Source of the DNA: Litoribacter ruber
GTDB taxonomy: Bacteria > Bacteroidota > Bacteroidia > Cytophagales > Cyclobacteriaceae
Direction: 5' to 3'
Assembly (NCBI RefSeq): GCF_018500185.1
Contig: NZ_JAHBGI010000005.1
Coordinates: 62,001 to 126,000, forward strand
Length of the DNA stretch: 64,000 bases
A program made the translations under genes and the position numbers. The notes under the pieces were generated by a model. It was not told the origin of the DNA, did no database searches, and saw only the letters and a list, made by a program, of their open reading frames with translations. Each line of letters opens with the position of its first letter. Positions within the stretch are counted from its first letter, which is position 1. Of this stretch, positions 1-10,175 are shown piece after piece.

Positions 1-544
1 AGCCCCCGATCCTATTATCAAGTGCCCGGCCGGAATAGAATTTCCCATTTAGCTCAGTCAGTTCATCCCTGAAAGTTACTACGCAGCCAACATGAATCCC
101 CATCTCTTCAACTTCATCCTTGCTTCTGGCTCCCACGTCGATAAAGATATTATCAAGAGTTGGCCCCTCTTCTTTGCTTTTGTCCCTGACATGTATGGCC
201 GGCCAACCAAAAACACCCGGAATGATCTTCTCATCTGTATGTATGTTGACCCGCATCGAAGGAGCGATCATGTGGTCGGAGCCCCCGTTGCGGCGAACAT
301 AGATGTAACCTTCCGGCGTAATGTAGTTGACAAACCAGCTGATCTCGTCCGCATGGGCTTCAATTACCACCTTAAATTTGGCATCGGGATTAAGCACCCC
401 CACAGCTGTACCATAATTATCGGTGAAATATTCATCCACATACGGTTTGATATAATCCAACCATATTTCTTGTCCGGACGCTTCAAACCCAGTGGGCGAG
501 GCATTATTTAAATATTTGTATAGAAATTGTGTATTTGCTCCCAT
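1..544 (-). CDS. M42 family metallopeptidase (partial, C-terminus off the window)
   Basis: This is the first 181 residues of a cytosolic M42 (FrvX/glutamyl aminopeptidase-like) metallopeptidase, a family of di-metal aminopeptidases that form large tetrahedral particles. The reading frame starts at the ATG at 544 and is open to the window edge. Visible family signs are the EAHADEISWFV segment (metal ligands His64 and Asp66), the region of GGSDHMIAPSMRVNIHT, and GRALDNRIG near residue 176, where Asp176 should be a bridging metal ligand. It starts 12 bp after the stop of the carboxyltransferase gene on the same strand, so the two may be cotranscribed. Substrate specificity cannot be told from this half of the protein. 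Confidence 0.9.
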   Translation of the reverse strand, partial: MGANTQFLYKYLNNASPTGFEASGQEIWLDYIKPYVDEYFTDNYGTAVGVLNPDAKFKVVIEAHADEISWFVNYITPEGYIYVRRNGGSDHMIAPSMRVNIHTDEKIIPGVFGWPAIHVRDKSKEEGPTLDNIFIDVGARSKDEVEEMGIHVGCVVTFRDELTELNGKFYSGRALDNRIGG

Positions 545-556
545 TAAGTATTTTGT

Positions 557-2140
557 TTACAAAGGAATGTTGCCATGCTTCTTTCTAGGCAACTTGTCCA
601 CCTTGTTCTCCAGCATTTTAAAGCCTCTAATTAACTTCTCTCTTGTTTCCGACGGCATAATCACCTCATCGATAAAACCTCTGTGTGCGGCTCTGTATGG
701 ATTGGCAAACTTAGCGGTGTACTCGTCAACCTTTTCCTGCAATTTGGCCTCTTTATCATCAGCCTCTGCAATTTCCTTCTTAAAGATAATCTCGGCAGCA
801 CCTTTGGCACCCATTACCGCGATTTCGGCTGTTGGCCATGCAAAATTGAGGTCAGCACCGATATGCTTGGAGTTCATCACGTCATATGCACCTCCATAAG
901 CTTTTCTAGTAATCACGGTAATTCTTGGTACTGTCGCTTCCGAGAAGGCATATAGCAATTTGGCACCATTGGTAATAATGCCGTTCCATTCCTGATCTGT
1001 ACCAGGTAGGAAGCCTGGTACATCTACCAACACTAGCAAAGGCACATTGAAAGAGTCACAGAAACGCACAAATCGCGCAGCCTTTACAGAGGCGTCGTTA
1101 TCCAAAACGCCCGCCATAGACTGAGGCTGGTTACCCACTACTCCAATACTTCTACCGGCGATTCTTGCAAATCCAACAACAATATTGTCTGCGTAATTTT
1201 TATGTACTTCCAAGAATGACCCCTCATCCAGGGTTCCCTCGATTACCTCCCGCATGTCATATGGATGGTTGGGGTTTTCAGGAATTACCTCATCGAGCAC
1301 CTTACGGCTTTCATCCTCCTTCATTTCGTATGGATACACCGGAGCCGTGTCCTCACAATTCTGAGGGACATAGCTTAAGATCTGCTTGATATGGTTGATG
1401 CACTCCATTTCGTTGGCACAGGAGAAATGGGTCACCCCGCTTTTTACAGAGTGGGCACTGGCCCCTCCAAGTTCTTCTGCGGTCACATTCTCTTGGGTAA
1501 CCGTTTTCACCACGTTTGGCCCAGTCACAAACATATAGGAGGTATCCTCTACCATTAAGATAAAGTCAGTGATAGCTGGGGAATAAACTGCCCCGCCAGC
1601 GCATGGCCCCATGATACCTGATATCTGCGGCACCACCCCAGAAGCAAGGGTATTTCTGTAAAAGATATCTGCATAGCCGCCAAGGGAATTGACACCCTCT
1701 TGGATTCTTGCTCCACCCGAGTCATTTAAGCCAATAACTGGAGCTCCATTTTTCATGGCCATATCCATGATTTTGCAGATCTTCTCAGCATGGGTCTCCG
1801 ATAGCGATCCTCCAAAAACAGTAAAATCCTGGGAAAAAACATAGGTCAATCTACCGTTGACATTCCCGTAGCCAGTAACCACGCCGTCGCCAAGGTAATG
1901 TTCATTGTCAATACCGAAGTCCTTGCCCCGGTGCATCACAAACTTGTCAATTTCCTGGAAGGAACCTTCATCCATTAAAAGGTGAATCCTTTCCCTGGCT
2001 GTCAGTTTTCCTTTTTTATGTTGAGAGGCTATCCGGGCTTCTCCCCCGCCCTGGAGCGCCTCTTGGTTTTTCTTTTTTAATAAATCATATTTTTCCTGGT
2101 TGCCAGGTAAAGTATATACGCCTTTAGTTGTACTATCCAT
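557..2140 (-). CDS. acyl-CoA carboxylase carboxyltransferase (beta) subunit
   Basis: At 527 residues this has the normal length of the biotin-dependent acyl-CoA carboxylase beta subunit (propionyl-CoA/methylmalonyl-CoA type). It moves CO2 from carboxybiotin to an acyl-CoA in the cytoplasm. Visible signs are the [17 protein letters not shown] segment near residue 50, [12 protein letters not shown] and [12 protein letters not shown] in the N-terminal crotonase-like half (oxyanion-hole glycines), and [10 protein letters not shown] followed by [11 protein letters not shown] in the C-terminal half. Propionyl-CoA is the most usual substrate in Bacteroidota, but acetyl-CoA or a branched acyl-CoA is possible. 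No biotin carboxylase is in the window, and the only biotin carrier is 42 kb away (44743-45237). It is read divergently from the ppx-like gene. Confidence 0.93.
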   Translation of the reverse strand: MDSTTKGVYTLPGNQEKYDLLKKKNQEALQGGGEARIASQHKKGKLTARERIHLLMDEGSFQEIDKFVMHRGKDFGIDNEHYLGDGVVTGYGNVNGRLTYVFSQDFTVFGGSLSETHAEKICKIMDMAMKNGAPVIGLNDSGGARIQEGVNSLGGYADIFYRNTLASGVVPQISGIMGPCAGGAVYSPAITDFILMVEDTSYMFVTGPNVVKTVTQENVTAEELGGASAHSVKSGVTHFSCANEMECINHIKQILSYVPQNCEDTAPVYPYEMKEDESRKVLDEVIPENPNHPYDMREVIEGTLDEGSFLEVHKNYADNIVVGFARIAGRSIGVVGNQPQSMAGVLDNDASVKAARFVRFCDSFNVPLLVLVDVPGFLPGTDQEWNGIITNGAKLLYAFSEATVPRITVITRKAYGGAYDVMNSKHIGADLNFAWPTAEIAVMGAKGAAEIIFKKEIAEADDKEAKLQEKVDEYTAKFANPYRAAHRGFIDEVIMPSETREKLIRGFKMLENKVDKLPRKKHGNIPL

Positions 2141-2165
2141 GAGTTTATTGTTGTAAAGATTTAGT

Positions 2166-2194
2166 CAAATATAGCCATGCAAACCCTATCCAAA
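2166..2194 (-). promoter_or_regulatory. candidate promoter of the carboxyltransferase gene
   Basis: On the minus strand a perfect Bacteroidota -7 element, TATATTTG, lies at 2173-2166, about 26 bp before the ATG. A TTTG stands at 2194-2191, giving a spacer of 17 nt rather than the usual 19-20. The assignment rests on the motif alone. Confidence 0.45.
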
Positions 2195-2360
2195 AAATTT
2201 GCCTTCAACTTATTGTTGTTTTTGTCCAATGTCGGCCTAATTATTGGATTGTGGGCAGAAGATATTTTTTCCTTCTATTTTTTCTTAGTTAAATAAAAAG
2301 GAGGAACTAATGCTTTTTAAATAAACTTTCTATATTCGCACAACTAAATTTTGCCAAAAG

Positions 2361-3308
2361 ATGAATTTTAAGAAGGCAGCAGTCATAGACATGGGGACCA
2401 ATACATTTCATTTGCTATTGGTAGAATTGCATGAAGATAGTTTCAGGACAATTTATAAGGAAAAAGTTGCCGTTAAACTCGGCCAGGGGGGAATTTCCAA
2501 AAAACAACTTATGCCTGATGCCCGAAAAAGAGCCTACCACACCTTACAGCATTTCCACAACCTGATCAAAGGTGAAGGAATAAATGACATTTTTGCTTTT
2601 GCTACTAGTGCGGTTAGAAATGCAGAAAACGGCCCCGAATTCGTCCAAAAAATCAAAAAGCTTTACAATATAGAAGTAAATGTAATCGATGGTGAGCAAG
2701 AGGCCCAGTTGATATATGAGGGTATCAAATTCTCCGGTTCACTTTCGGATAGTACCAGCTTAATGATGGATATCGGTGGCGGAAGCGTGGAATTCATCAT
2801 TGGCAATAATGTACAGTCCTTCTGGAAGCAAAGTTTTGAAATAGGGGGACAGCGCATGCTTGATCTTTTCCACTATCACGACCCGATTCTTCCTGAAGAA
2901 ATGGATAAGTTGGAAAGCTACCTAGCCGAAAAACTTCACGATCTAGTTCTCGCTATCCATAAGTTTGAACCGACTGAACTGGTAGGAGCCTCTGGAACCT
3001 TTGATACGCTATCAGACATCTATTTTGCAAGCCTTAAACAGAAAAAGCAGAAAACTCAGCAAACATTTGACCTCCCTTCGACTGAGTTTTATAAAATCGC
3101 AAAACAACTCGTAACGTTGAACAAGCAAGAAAGGCTGGATATCCCTGGCATGATTCCCATGAGGGTGGATATGATCGTGGTGGCCAGCTTACTGATCACC
3201 TATATCTTGAAATTTGTCCCAGCCCAACACTTGTATTGTTCCACTTACGCACTCAAAGAGGGCGCTATTTCCCAACTTATCAGAAAAGAGTGCCCAGTAA
3301 ATAGTTAA
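2361..3308 (+). CDS. Ppx/GppA family phosphatase (short form)
   Basis: This 315-residue protein belongs to the Ppx/GppA exopolyphosphatase/pppGpp phosphohydrolase family of the actin-like ATPase fold. Members cut inorganic polyphosphate or the 5' phosphate of pppGpp in the cytoplasm. Motifs visible are DMGTNTFHLL at residues 10-19 (phosphate 1), ATSAVRNAENG at 81-91, and MDIGGGSVEF at 136-145 (phosphate 2). The length matches the two-domain short form: the C-terminal HD-like domain of E. coli Ppx and GppA is absent, as is common in Bacteroidota. The Ldh-family gene follows after 21 bp on the same strand. Which substrate it uses cannot be decided from sequence. Confidence 0.9.
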   Translation: MNFKKAAVIDMGTNTFHLLLVELHEDSFRTIYKEKVAVKLGQGGISKKQLMPDARKRAYHTLQHFHNLIKGEGINDIFAFATSAVRNAENGPEFVQKIKKLYNIEVNVIDGEQEAQLIYEGIKFSGSLSDSTSLMMDIGGGSVEFIIGNNVQSFWKQSFEIGGQRMLDLFHYHDPILPEEMDKLESYLAEKLHDLVLAIHKFEPTELVGASGTFDTLSDIYFASLKQKKQKTQQTFDLPSTEFYKIAKQLVTLNKQERLDIPGMIPMRVDMIVVASLLITYILKFVPAQHLYCSTYALKEGAISQLIRKECPVNS

Positions 3309-3329
3309 TACTCTTCCGTACTTGATTAC

Positions 3330-4400
3330 ATGAATTACACACTTGATCGATTAAGTAAATTTTCAAAAGAAGTTTTTTTAAAAATCGGCTGTCCTGAAGA
3401 CCAGGCAAGCATTGCTACCGGAATTCTATTATCTGCAGACCTGCGGGGGGTGGATTCACATGGAGTGGCTAGGCTATCTGGTTATGTCAGGTTATGGGAG
3501 GCTGGAAGGATTAATCCTAAACCAAATATCCACGTCACCTACGAAACTCCCAGCACGGCTGTGGTAGATGGTGATGGAGGCTTAGGGTTGGTAGTAGCGC
3601 CTTATGCAATGAAGGTTGCTATTGAGAAGGCAAAACTTGCGGGAACCGGCTGGGTTTCCGTCAAAAACTCCAATCACTACGGAATTGCGGGCGTTCATGC
3701 TATGGAGGCTTTGCAGCACGACATGATCGGGCTGTCTATGACGAATGCCAGTCCACTCGTGGCTCCTACTTATGCTAGGGAGCGCTTGTTAGGAACCAAC
3801 CCCATCTCTGTAGCCATACCGGCGGGAAAGCAGCCCCCTTTTGTGGCAGACTTGGCTACTACCACTGCGGCAAATGGTAAGCTGGAAATCCTTACCCGAA
3901 AAAATGAGCAGGCACCATCAGGATGGATTCAAGATAAAGACGGGCAACCAACTACTAGTCCTAGCGGCGTAAAAGATGGTGGCGCATTACTCCCATTGGG
4001 GGGTGACAAAGAACATGGTTCACATAAAGGCTATGCTTTGGGGGCCATTGTAGATATATTCTCCGCAGTCCTTTCTGGAGCTAATTATGGTCCTTGGGTG
4101 CCGCCATTTGTAGCTTTTCTACAACCAGACCCAAACCCGGTTGGAGAAGGACTGGGACACTTCTTTGGTGCAATGCGGGTAGACGCTTTCCGACCGGCTG
4201 AAGAATTCAAATCAAACATGGACAATTGGATTTCAAGATTTAGATCGGCCAAGACAATTGAAGGCCATGATAAAGTCCTAATCCCCGGTGACCCTGAAAG
4301 AGAAATTGAGACAATCAGGAGAAAAGATGGAATACCATTGCTTCCTTCCGTGGTGGATGATTTAAAAGCGTTGGGAGAAAAATTTAGCGTTGAGCTGTAA
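3330..4400 (+). CDS. Ldh family oxidoreductase (malate/L-lactate dehydrogenase type 2)
   Basis: This 356-residue protein belongs to the Ldh2/malate dehydrogenase type 2 family of NAD(P)-dependent 2-hydroxyacid dehydrogenases, unrelated to classical MDH. Family signs are ADLRGVDSHGVARL near residues 31-44, VKNSNHYGIAG near 111-121 with the conserved histidine, GTNPISVAIP near 156, and KGYALGAIVDI near 235. Members act on malate, lactate, ureidoglycolate, sulfolactate or delta1-piperideine-2-carboxylate, so the substrate is left open. It follows the ppx-like gene by 21 bp, is probably cotranscribed with it, and ends in a strong hairpin shared with the convergent cysM. Confidence 0.9.
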   Translation: MNYTLDRLSKFSKEVFLKIGCPEDQASIATGILLSADLRGVDSHGVARLSGYVRLWEAGRINPKPNIHVTYETPSTAVVDGDGGLGLVVAPYAMKVAIEKAKLAGTGWVSVKNSNHYGIAGVHAMEALQHDMIGLSMTNASPLVAPTYARERLLGTNPISVAIPAGKQPPFVADLATTTAANGKLEILTRKNEQAPSGWIQDKDGQPTTSPSGVKDGGALLPLGGDKEHGSHKGYALGAIVDIFSAVLSGANYGPWVPPFVAFLQPDPNPVGEGLGHFFGAMRVDAFRPAEEFKSNMDNWISRFRSAKTIEGHDKVLIPGDPEREIETIRRKDGIPLLPSVVDDLKALGEKFSVEL

Positions 4401-4445
4401 AACAAACGGGGCTTGAATATCAGATATTCAAGCCCCGTTTGTTTT
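4399..4445. terminator. bidirectional intrinsic terminator
   Basis: A near-perfect palindrome centred on 4422 begins at the Ldh stop codon: its left arm reads AAACAAACGGGGCTTG and continues to 4421, and the right arm mirrors it to 4445. The stem is GC-rich in the middle and A/T-rich at both ends, so it can terminate the plus-strand Ldh gene and, from the other side, cysM, which ends at 4460. Confidence 0.9.
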
Positions 4446-4459
4446 ATGCGCCACCTTAA

Positions 4460-5338
4460 TCAACCAAAAAGATCTGAACTCAGATATCTATCCCCCCTAT
4501 CGCAGACTATGCAGACAATCCAACCTTTATCTATTTCAGAAGCCACTTTAAGCGCAGCATGCAAGGCACCCCCACTGCTCATGCCTGCAAGGACCCCTTC
4601 TTCTTTAGCCAATCTTCGAGTCATGTGAGTAGCATCTTGCTGGCTTACGTCTATTACCCTATCTACCCTTTTAGGCTCAAATATTTTTGGCAAAAACTCT
4701 TTGGACCACCGTCTTATACCCGGAATGCTTGAACCATCTGTAGGCTGGGTTCCTACAATCTGTATATCTGGATTTTTCTCTTTCAAGTATCTGGACACCC
4801 CCATGATTGTTCCCGTAGTCCCCATGGCTGAAACAAAGTGGGTGATTTGGCCATCTGTATCTCTCCATATTTCCGGACCCGTACCGACATAGTGGGCTCT
4901 ATAATTATCCGGATTGGAAAATTGATTAAGAATGAAATAACCATCCCTTTCGGCCATTTCCTCTGCAAGAGTCCGGGAATACTCAATAGTTTTAGCAGCT
5001 GGAGTCAATATGACTTTAGCCCCATAAGCCTCCATGGATAATATTCTCTCTTTGGTGGAGTTATCCGGCATTACGAGGGTCATGTGTACGCCTAGTAAGT
5101 TGGCTACCATGGCGAGCGCGATACCGGTATTCCCAGAAGTAGCCTCAATAAGTCTGTCCCCAGATTTAAGCTCTCCCCGGTCTAGGGCAGAGCGGATCAT
5201 ATTATAGGCAGCCCTATCCTTCACGCTCCCTCCTGGGTTTTGCCCTTCAAGCTTTGCGAAGATTTTTACATTTGGATTTTCAGGAATTACGTTAAGCTCT
5301 ACCAAGGGTGTATTGCCTATCAATTCAAATAAACGCAT
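4460..5338 (-). CDS. cysM: cysteine synthase B (O-acetylserine sulfhydrylase)
   Basis: This PLP-dependent enzyme makes L-cysteine from O-acetylserine and sulfide (or thiosulfate) in the cytoplasm. The 292-residue length and the segments GNTPLVELN, EGQNPGGSVKDRAAYNM (PLP lysine K40) and EATSGNTGIALAM (68-72 is SGNTG) fit the family, and SMEAYGAKVILTP plus the short form favour CysM over CysK. It lies 11 bp after serine acetyltransferase, which makes its substrate, so the pair gives a complete two-step serine-to-cysteine route in one operon. Whether it prefers sulfide or thiosulfate is not visible. Confidence 0.92.
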   Translation of the reverse strand: MRLFELIGNTPLVELNVIPENPNVKIFAKLEGQNPGGSVKDRAAYNMIRSALDRGELKSGDRLIEATSGNTGIALAMVANLLGVHMTLVMPDNSTKERILSMEAYGAKVILTPAAKTIEYSRTLAEEMAERDGYFILNQFSNPDNYRAHYVGTGPEIWRDTDGQITHFVSAMGTTGTIMGVSRYLKEKNPDIQIVGTQPTDGSSIPGIRRWSKEFLPKIFEPKRVDRVIDVSQQDATHMTRRLAKEEGVLAGMSSGGALHAALKVASEIDKGWIVCIVCDRGDRYLSSDLFG

Positions 5339-5349
5339 GGAAAAGAAAT

Positions 5350-6183
5350 TTAAGATCCGCTTTTAACTATAAAAGTATCGGTTTCATTGGTGTTTTCTTG
5401 GTGCATTTTAGCCTGATAATAAATTTTAGAATCCGCCGGAATGCTTTTAGTTAACCAGACATTGCCTCCAATGATGCTTTGAGCACCTATTTCCGTTTCG
5501 CCACCAAGAATAGTCGCTCCTGCATAAATAACCACCTCATCATGAATGGTTGGATGTCGTTTTTTGTCAGCCATTTCTTTATCAACACTGAGGGCCCCAA
5601 GTGTTACACCCTGATACACCTTCACACCGCTTCCGATCAGGGCAGTTTCTCCAATCACTACACCCGTCCCATGATCAATGCAAAAACGTCTTCCAATCTG
5701 CGCGCCGGGATGAATATCTATGCCAGTCATACCATGGGCATACTCTGTCATCATACGCGGGATCAGCATTATTTTGTTTCTATACAATATATGGGCTATG
5801 CGGTAGGCTGCTATCGCCAAAAACCCAGGATAGCTTCGGATGATTTCAGTTTTGCTTTTGGCAGCGGGATCACCCTCAAACATTGCCTCAACATCCTCCA
5901 GTATCAAATCATAGACACCATCAAGATCAGCAAAAAACTTATGCTGTAGCTGAGTTACATCTTGATTGTGAAGTTGAGGATTGAGAAGCAAAAGAAAAGC
6001 AAAATCCTCTTTAATTTTCTCATACTTTTCTTCAACTTCAGTCCTTTTCAATAATGATTTCGGGGCATATTCTGGAAAAAGAAACCCTAAAAGCTCTTCC
6101 AGGAAATCATGAATGATTTTTCTGGAAGGACATTTAGGGCAGGCCGTGTGGGCTTTATAAATTTTATCAATGAACTTTTGCAT
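5350..6183 (-). CDS. cysE: serine O-acetyltransferase
   Basis: It acetylates L-serine from acetyl-CoA, the first step of cysteine synthesis. The 277-residue protein has an N-terminal helical part (1-150) and a C-terminal left-handed beta-helix of hexapeptide repeats (about 153-262), including GIDIHPGAQIG, IDHGTGVVIGE with the catalytic His171, and VYQGVTLGAL. The N-terminus carries ACPKCPSRK (Cys15 and Cys18) before the usual domain, which could bind metal or form a disulfide. The tail lacks a clear terminal Ile, which is what normally docks into CysK, so a stable cysteine-synthase complex is not evident. It sits 11 bp upstream of cysM. Confidence 0.93.
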   Translation of the reverse strand: MQKFIDKIYKAHTACPKCPSRKIIHDFLEELLGFLFPEYAPKSLLKRTEVEEKYEKIKEDFAFLLLLNPQLHNQDVTQLQHKFFADLDGVYDLILEDVEAMFEGDPAAKSKTEIIRSYPGFLAIAAYRIAHILYRNKIMLIPRMMTEYAHGMTGIDIHPGAQIGRRFCIDHGTGVVIGETALIGSGVKVYQGVTLGALSVDKEMADKKRHPTIHDEVVIYAGATILGGETEIGAQSIIGGNVWLTKSIPADSKIYYQAKMHQENTNETDTFIVKSGS

Positions 6184-6196
6184 AATTGGTTTTTTC

Positions 6197-6745
6197 CTAA
6201 AAAAGAAAACCCGCTCGAATTACATATGGTTCATTGTAGGGGGACCTTAGATTATCATACATCAAATTGTAAAGAATAGATATATTAATCCCTCCTCGTT
6301 GGCCAAATGGGGAAAAATAACCCCCTCCAACAAAAAGACCTGGCACCCAGTCACGCTGTAGTCTATCCTGATAATCTACATATTGGGCATTTAAGGTTTC
6401 AAATTCTCCATGAAGAAAGAAGTTGGGCAACACGTTAAACCTGTTGAATATCCTACCCCCAAATACACTTGAACCTGGTGTGTTGAGCCAACGGAAGTTT
6501 ATGTATTGATAAGTTGCACCCACACCGGCGGAATATCTTTCGGTAATCATAACACCAGCCAATGGCGAAACATCAATGAAGGTAACAGACCCAAACTGCA
6601 AACTGAAATTACCTCCATAATACATTCTGTCCTTCAATGGAGGGCTTTCATCCAAGTATATTTCTCTCTGCGCAAAAGAGTCAAATGATAAGGCAAGTAT
6701 TAAAAACAGGACTATTAAGGTAAGTTTACTCTTCAACAATGACAT
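6197..6745 (-). CDS. secreted protein, probable small outer-membrane beta-barrel
   Basis: I do not recognise a named family. The 182-residue protein has a clear signal peptide (hydrophobic residues 9-22, likely cut after SFAQ). The mature part is rich in Gly and aromatic residues in alternating patterns (GGNFSLQFGSV, SAGVGATYQYINF, PGLFVGGGYFSP) and ends in a hydrophobic/aromatic stretch finishing in Phe (VIRAGFLF), as outer-membrane barrels do. Its start overlaps the 3' end of the FtsB-like gene by 20 bp, so the two are translationally linked, and cysE follows after 13 bp. A role in the cell envelope is an inference from these signals only. Confidence 0.75.
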   Translation of the reverse strand: MSLLKSKLTLIVLFLILALSFDSFAQREIYLDESPPLKDRMYYGGNFSLQFGSVTFIDVSPLAGVMITERYSAGVGATYQYINFRWLNTPGSSVFGGRIFNRFNVLPNFFLHGEFETLNAQYVDYQDRLQRDWVPGLFVGGGYFSPFGQRGGINISILYNLMYDNLRSPYNEPYVIRAGFLF

Positions 6746-7013
6746 ACAGGTCTTCTGATTTACGTTTCATTAAATATCTTTCACGGGCAAACTTCTCCAA
6801 AAGTTCATAATTGCTCATCAACTCTTCTCTCTCAGCCTGAATTTTGGTTTTCCGCTCTTGGTAGAATTCTTTCTGTTTTTCCAAATCCCGGAGCTTTGCC
6901 CTCAGTTTAAACTGGCTAAAGATGTCATTTGTATCAATGAAAATCATCCAGCATATGAATAGAACTGTAAAAATAAAATAGAAGTTTTTGGTGTACTTAA
7001 GGTATTTGGCCAT
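6726..7013 (-). CDS. septum formation initiator family protein (FtsB/DivIC-like)
   Basis: This 95-residue bitopic membrane protein has a short basic cytoplasmic tail, one membrane segment at about residues 11-27, and a coiled coil over 36-72 (KLRAKLRDLEKQKEFYQER onward). It ends in the LLEKFARERYLMKRKSEDLYVI segment typical of the FtsB/DivIC family. Members join FtsL and FtsQ/DivIB at the division site and help activate septal cell-wall synthesis. In Bacteroidota the gene often follows eno, as here (eno ends 118 bp upstream). It overlaps the next gene by 20 bp. Confidence 0.88.
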   Translation of the reverse strand: MAKYLKYTKNFYFIFTVLFICWMIFIDTNDIFSQFKLRAKLRDLEKQKEFYQERKTKIQAEREELMSNYELLEKFARERYLMKRKSEDLYVIVEE

Positions 7014-7035
7014 TGCTGCAGATCTTTAACTCAAG

Positions 7036-7043
7036 CAAATATA
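7036..7043 (-). promoter_or_regulatory. candidate -7 element upstream of the FtsB-like gene
   Basis: TATATTTG on the minus strand matches TAnnTTTG and ends 23 bp before the ATG at 7013. At the expected distance upstream only TTTT is present, so the -33 part is weak. It lies just after the enolase terminator, which makes a fresh promoter plausible. Confidence 0.35.
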
Positions 7044-7095
7044 AAAATTATTCAATAGAAAAAGGCCCTTCCGAGCTTGGGGCATCTAAAAATAA

Positions 7096-7121
7096 AAAAG
7101 GTAACCAATTGGTTACCTTTT
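7096..7121 (-). terminator. intrinsic terminator of carA-eno
   Basis: A perfect palindrome (AAAAGGTAACC, AATT loop region, then its complement) lies 10-35 bp after the enolase stop. On the minus strand it is followed by a run of T (CTTTTTTATT). Confidence 0.85.
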
Positions 7122-7130
7122 CTTTATTCA

Positions 7131-8420
<1,290 letters not shown>

Positions 8421-8432
8421 TTATAGGTTGAT

Positions 8433-9524
8433 TTAATTATTGATTAAGGCTAAAAACTCATCAAAAAGGTATCTTGAATCATGTGGGCCCGGAGAGGACT
8501 CAGGGTGATACTGCACAGAAAACGCCGGTTTTGAAGTATGCTTGATACCTGCAATGGTTCCATCGTTCAAGTGGACGTGAGTAATTTCAACATTTGGGTT
8601 GGCCGAAATATCCTCTTTTGTAATATTGAAGCCGTGATTCTGAGAAGTAATCTCACTTTTCCCAGTTTTAACATTTTTGATTGGGTGATTAAGACCTCGG
8701 TGACCATGGTGCATCTTGTATGTCCCCACTCCGCAAGCTCTAGCTAACAATTGATGCCCCAAACAAATCCCGAAAAGCGGTTTGTTTAACTCAAGCAATT
8801 CTTTTGTAGTTTCAACTGCGTAATCCATCACAGCTGGATCACCAGGACCGTTAGAAAGGAAATAAGCATTGGGCGCCCATTTTTCCATTTCGGCCACACT
8901 GGTTTTAGCTGGAAACACTTTGCAATAAACACCGCGATCGGCCAGATTTCTTAAGATATTTAGCTTAATTCCGTAATCTATACAAGCAACTTTTACCTCT
9001 GCATTTTCATCTCCAAAGAAGTAAGGTTCTTTGGTTGACACCTTAGAGGAAAGCTCCAAACCGGCCATACTAGGAACTTTATCCAATTCGGCTTGCAGAT
9101 CTTCCAAGTTATCATATTCTGAGCTGATAATGGCATTCATAGCCCCTTTAGATCGAAGGTGCCTTACGAGTTTCCTTGTATCCACATCAGCAATACCAGT
9201 AACACCGTGCTCTTCCAAGTAAGCCTGTAAGCTCTTAGTGGCATCTATCCTACTATGCACATCAGAGAAGTGGCTCACCACTATCCCAGCAATCAAAGGA
9301 TGTGCAGATTCAACTTCTGTATCTATAGTGCCATAATTTCCAATATGAGGAGTGGTGTTTACGATAATCTGGCCTGTATACGAAGGGTCGGTATAAATCT
9401 CCTGATAACCGGTCATCCCGGTATTGAAACATATTTCTCCGCCATTAGTGCCATCCTTGCCTACAAGAGTTCCGTAAAAAACGGTTCCGTCCGCTAAGAG
9501 TAAAGTTGCTTTTTTTCTGTTCAT
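8433..9524 (-). CDS. carA: carbamoyl-phosphate synthase small (glutaminase) subunit
   Basis: CarA hydrolyses glutamine and channels ammonia to CarB for carbamoyl phosphate, which feeds pyrimidines and arginine. The 363-residue protein has the N-terminal CarA domain (1-150: GMTGYQEIYTDPSYTGQI) and a C-terminal class I amidotransferase domain with the nucleophile Cys254 in FGICLGHQLL, and His340 and Glu342 in VQYHPESSPGPHDS. CarB is not in the window. The gene lies between rplQ and eno, an order common in this phylum. Confidence 0.97.
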   Translation of the reverse strand: MNRKKATLLLADGTVFYGTLVGKDGTNGGEICFNTGMTGYQEIYTDPSYTGQIIVNTTPHIGNYGTIDTEVESAHPLIAGIVVSHFSDVHSRIDATKSLQAYLEEHGVTGIADVDTRKLVRHLRSKGAMNAIISSEYDNLEDLQAELDKVPSMAGLELSSKVSTKEPYFFGDENAEVKVACIDYGIKLNILRNLADRGVYCKVFPAKTSVAEMEKWAPNAYFLSNGPGDPAVMDYAVETTKELLELNKPLFGICLGHQLLARACGVGTYKMHHGHRGLNHPIKNVKTGKSEITSQNHGFNITKEDISANPNVEITHVHLNDGTIAGIKHTSKPAFSVQYHPESSPGPHDSRYLFDEFLALINN

Positions 9525-9547
9525 TCTTAGGTATTAGATTCGTTGGT

Positions 9548-9555
9548 CAAATTTA
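9548..9555 (-). promoter_or_regulatory. candidate -7 element upstream of carA
   Basis: TAAATTTG on the minus strand fits TAnnTTTG and ends 23 bp before the carA ATG. No TTTG was found at the 19-20 nt distance. It lies after the rplQ terminator, so carA needs its own promoter if that terminator is efficient. Confidence 0.3.
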
Positions 9556-9600
9556 GTGAAATTATTAAGAAGTGAAGAATGTCCTATTCTTAAAGGATAT

Positions 9601-9636
9601 AAAAAAAAGGGATTGAACCAAAGCCCAATCCCTTTT
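9601..9636 (-). terminator. intrinsic terminator at the end of the ribosomal gene block
   Basis: An 11-bp stem (AAAAGGGATTG / CAATCCCTTTT, arms 9605-9615 and 9626-9636) is followed on the minus strand by eight T. It lies 24 bp after the rplQ stop and should end the rpsH-rplQ transcript. Confidence 0.9.
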
Positions 9637-9659
9637 CTATATTATGAAAATAACATATC

Positions 9660-10169
9660 TTATTCAGATTTGTTTTCATCTTTTGATTCTTCAGCATCAG
9701 ACGACTTAGCTTCAGTAGAAGCATCAGTTCCTTCAGCCTTAGATGCACCAGATCCTCTTCTACTTCTTCTAGTAGTTTTCTTAGCTGGCTTAGCTTCTTT
9801 CAACATCAATTCGTTGAAGTCAACCAATTCAATGATACACATTTCAGCATTATCACCTAGACGGAATCCCGTTTTGATAATTCTAGTGTACCCTCCTGGT
9901 CTTGTACCTACTTTCTCAGAGATTTCGCCGAAAAGAGCCTTTATGGCTTCTTTGCTTTGAAGGAAAGAGAAAGCAATTCTTCTATTGTGAGTAGTGTCCT
10001 CTTTAGCTCTCGTGATTAGAGGTTCTACATGTTTCTTCAATTCTTTAGCCTTGGCAAGCGTGGTGGATATACGCTTGTGAAGAATTAAGGAAGTAGCCAT
10101 GTTCGAAAGCATTGCTTTTCGATGCGAGGCTGTCCTGCCAAGGTGGTTAAATTTCTTACCGTGTCTCAT
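9660..10169 (-). CDS. rplQ: 50S ribosomal protein bL17
   Basis: The first 116 residues or so are a normal bL17 ([20 protein letters not shown] at the start, [14 protein letters not shown] in the middle). Beyond that the protein carries a tail of about 45 residues, first basic ([12 protein letters not shown]) and then rich in Ser, Glu, Asp and Lys, giving 169 residues against about 120-130 in E. coli and relatives. Such low-complexity tails are common in Bacteroidota bL17 and are probably disordered on the ribosome surface. It is the last gene of the block, 6 bp after rpoA. Confidence 0.97.
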   Translation of the reverse strand: MRHGKKFNHLGRTASHRKAMLSNMATSLILHKRISTTLAKAKELKKHVEPLITRAKEDTTHNRRIAFSFLQSKEAIKALFGEISEKVGTRPGGYTRIIKTGFRLGDNAEMCIIELVDFNELMLKEAKPAKKTTRRSRRGSGASKAEGTDASTEAKSSDAEESKDENKSE

Positions 10170-10175
10170 CGTTTA

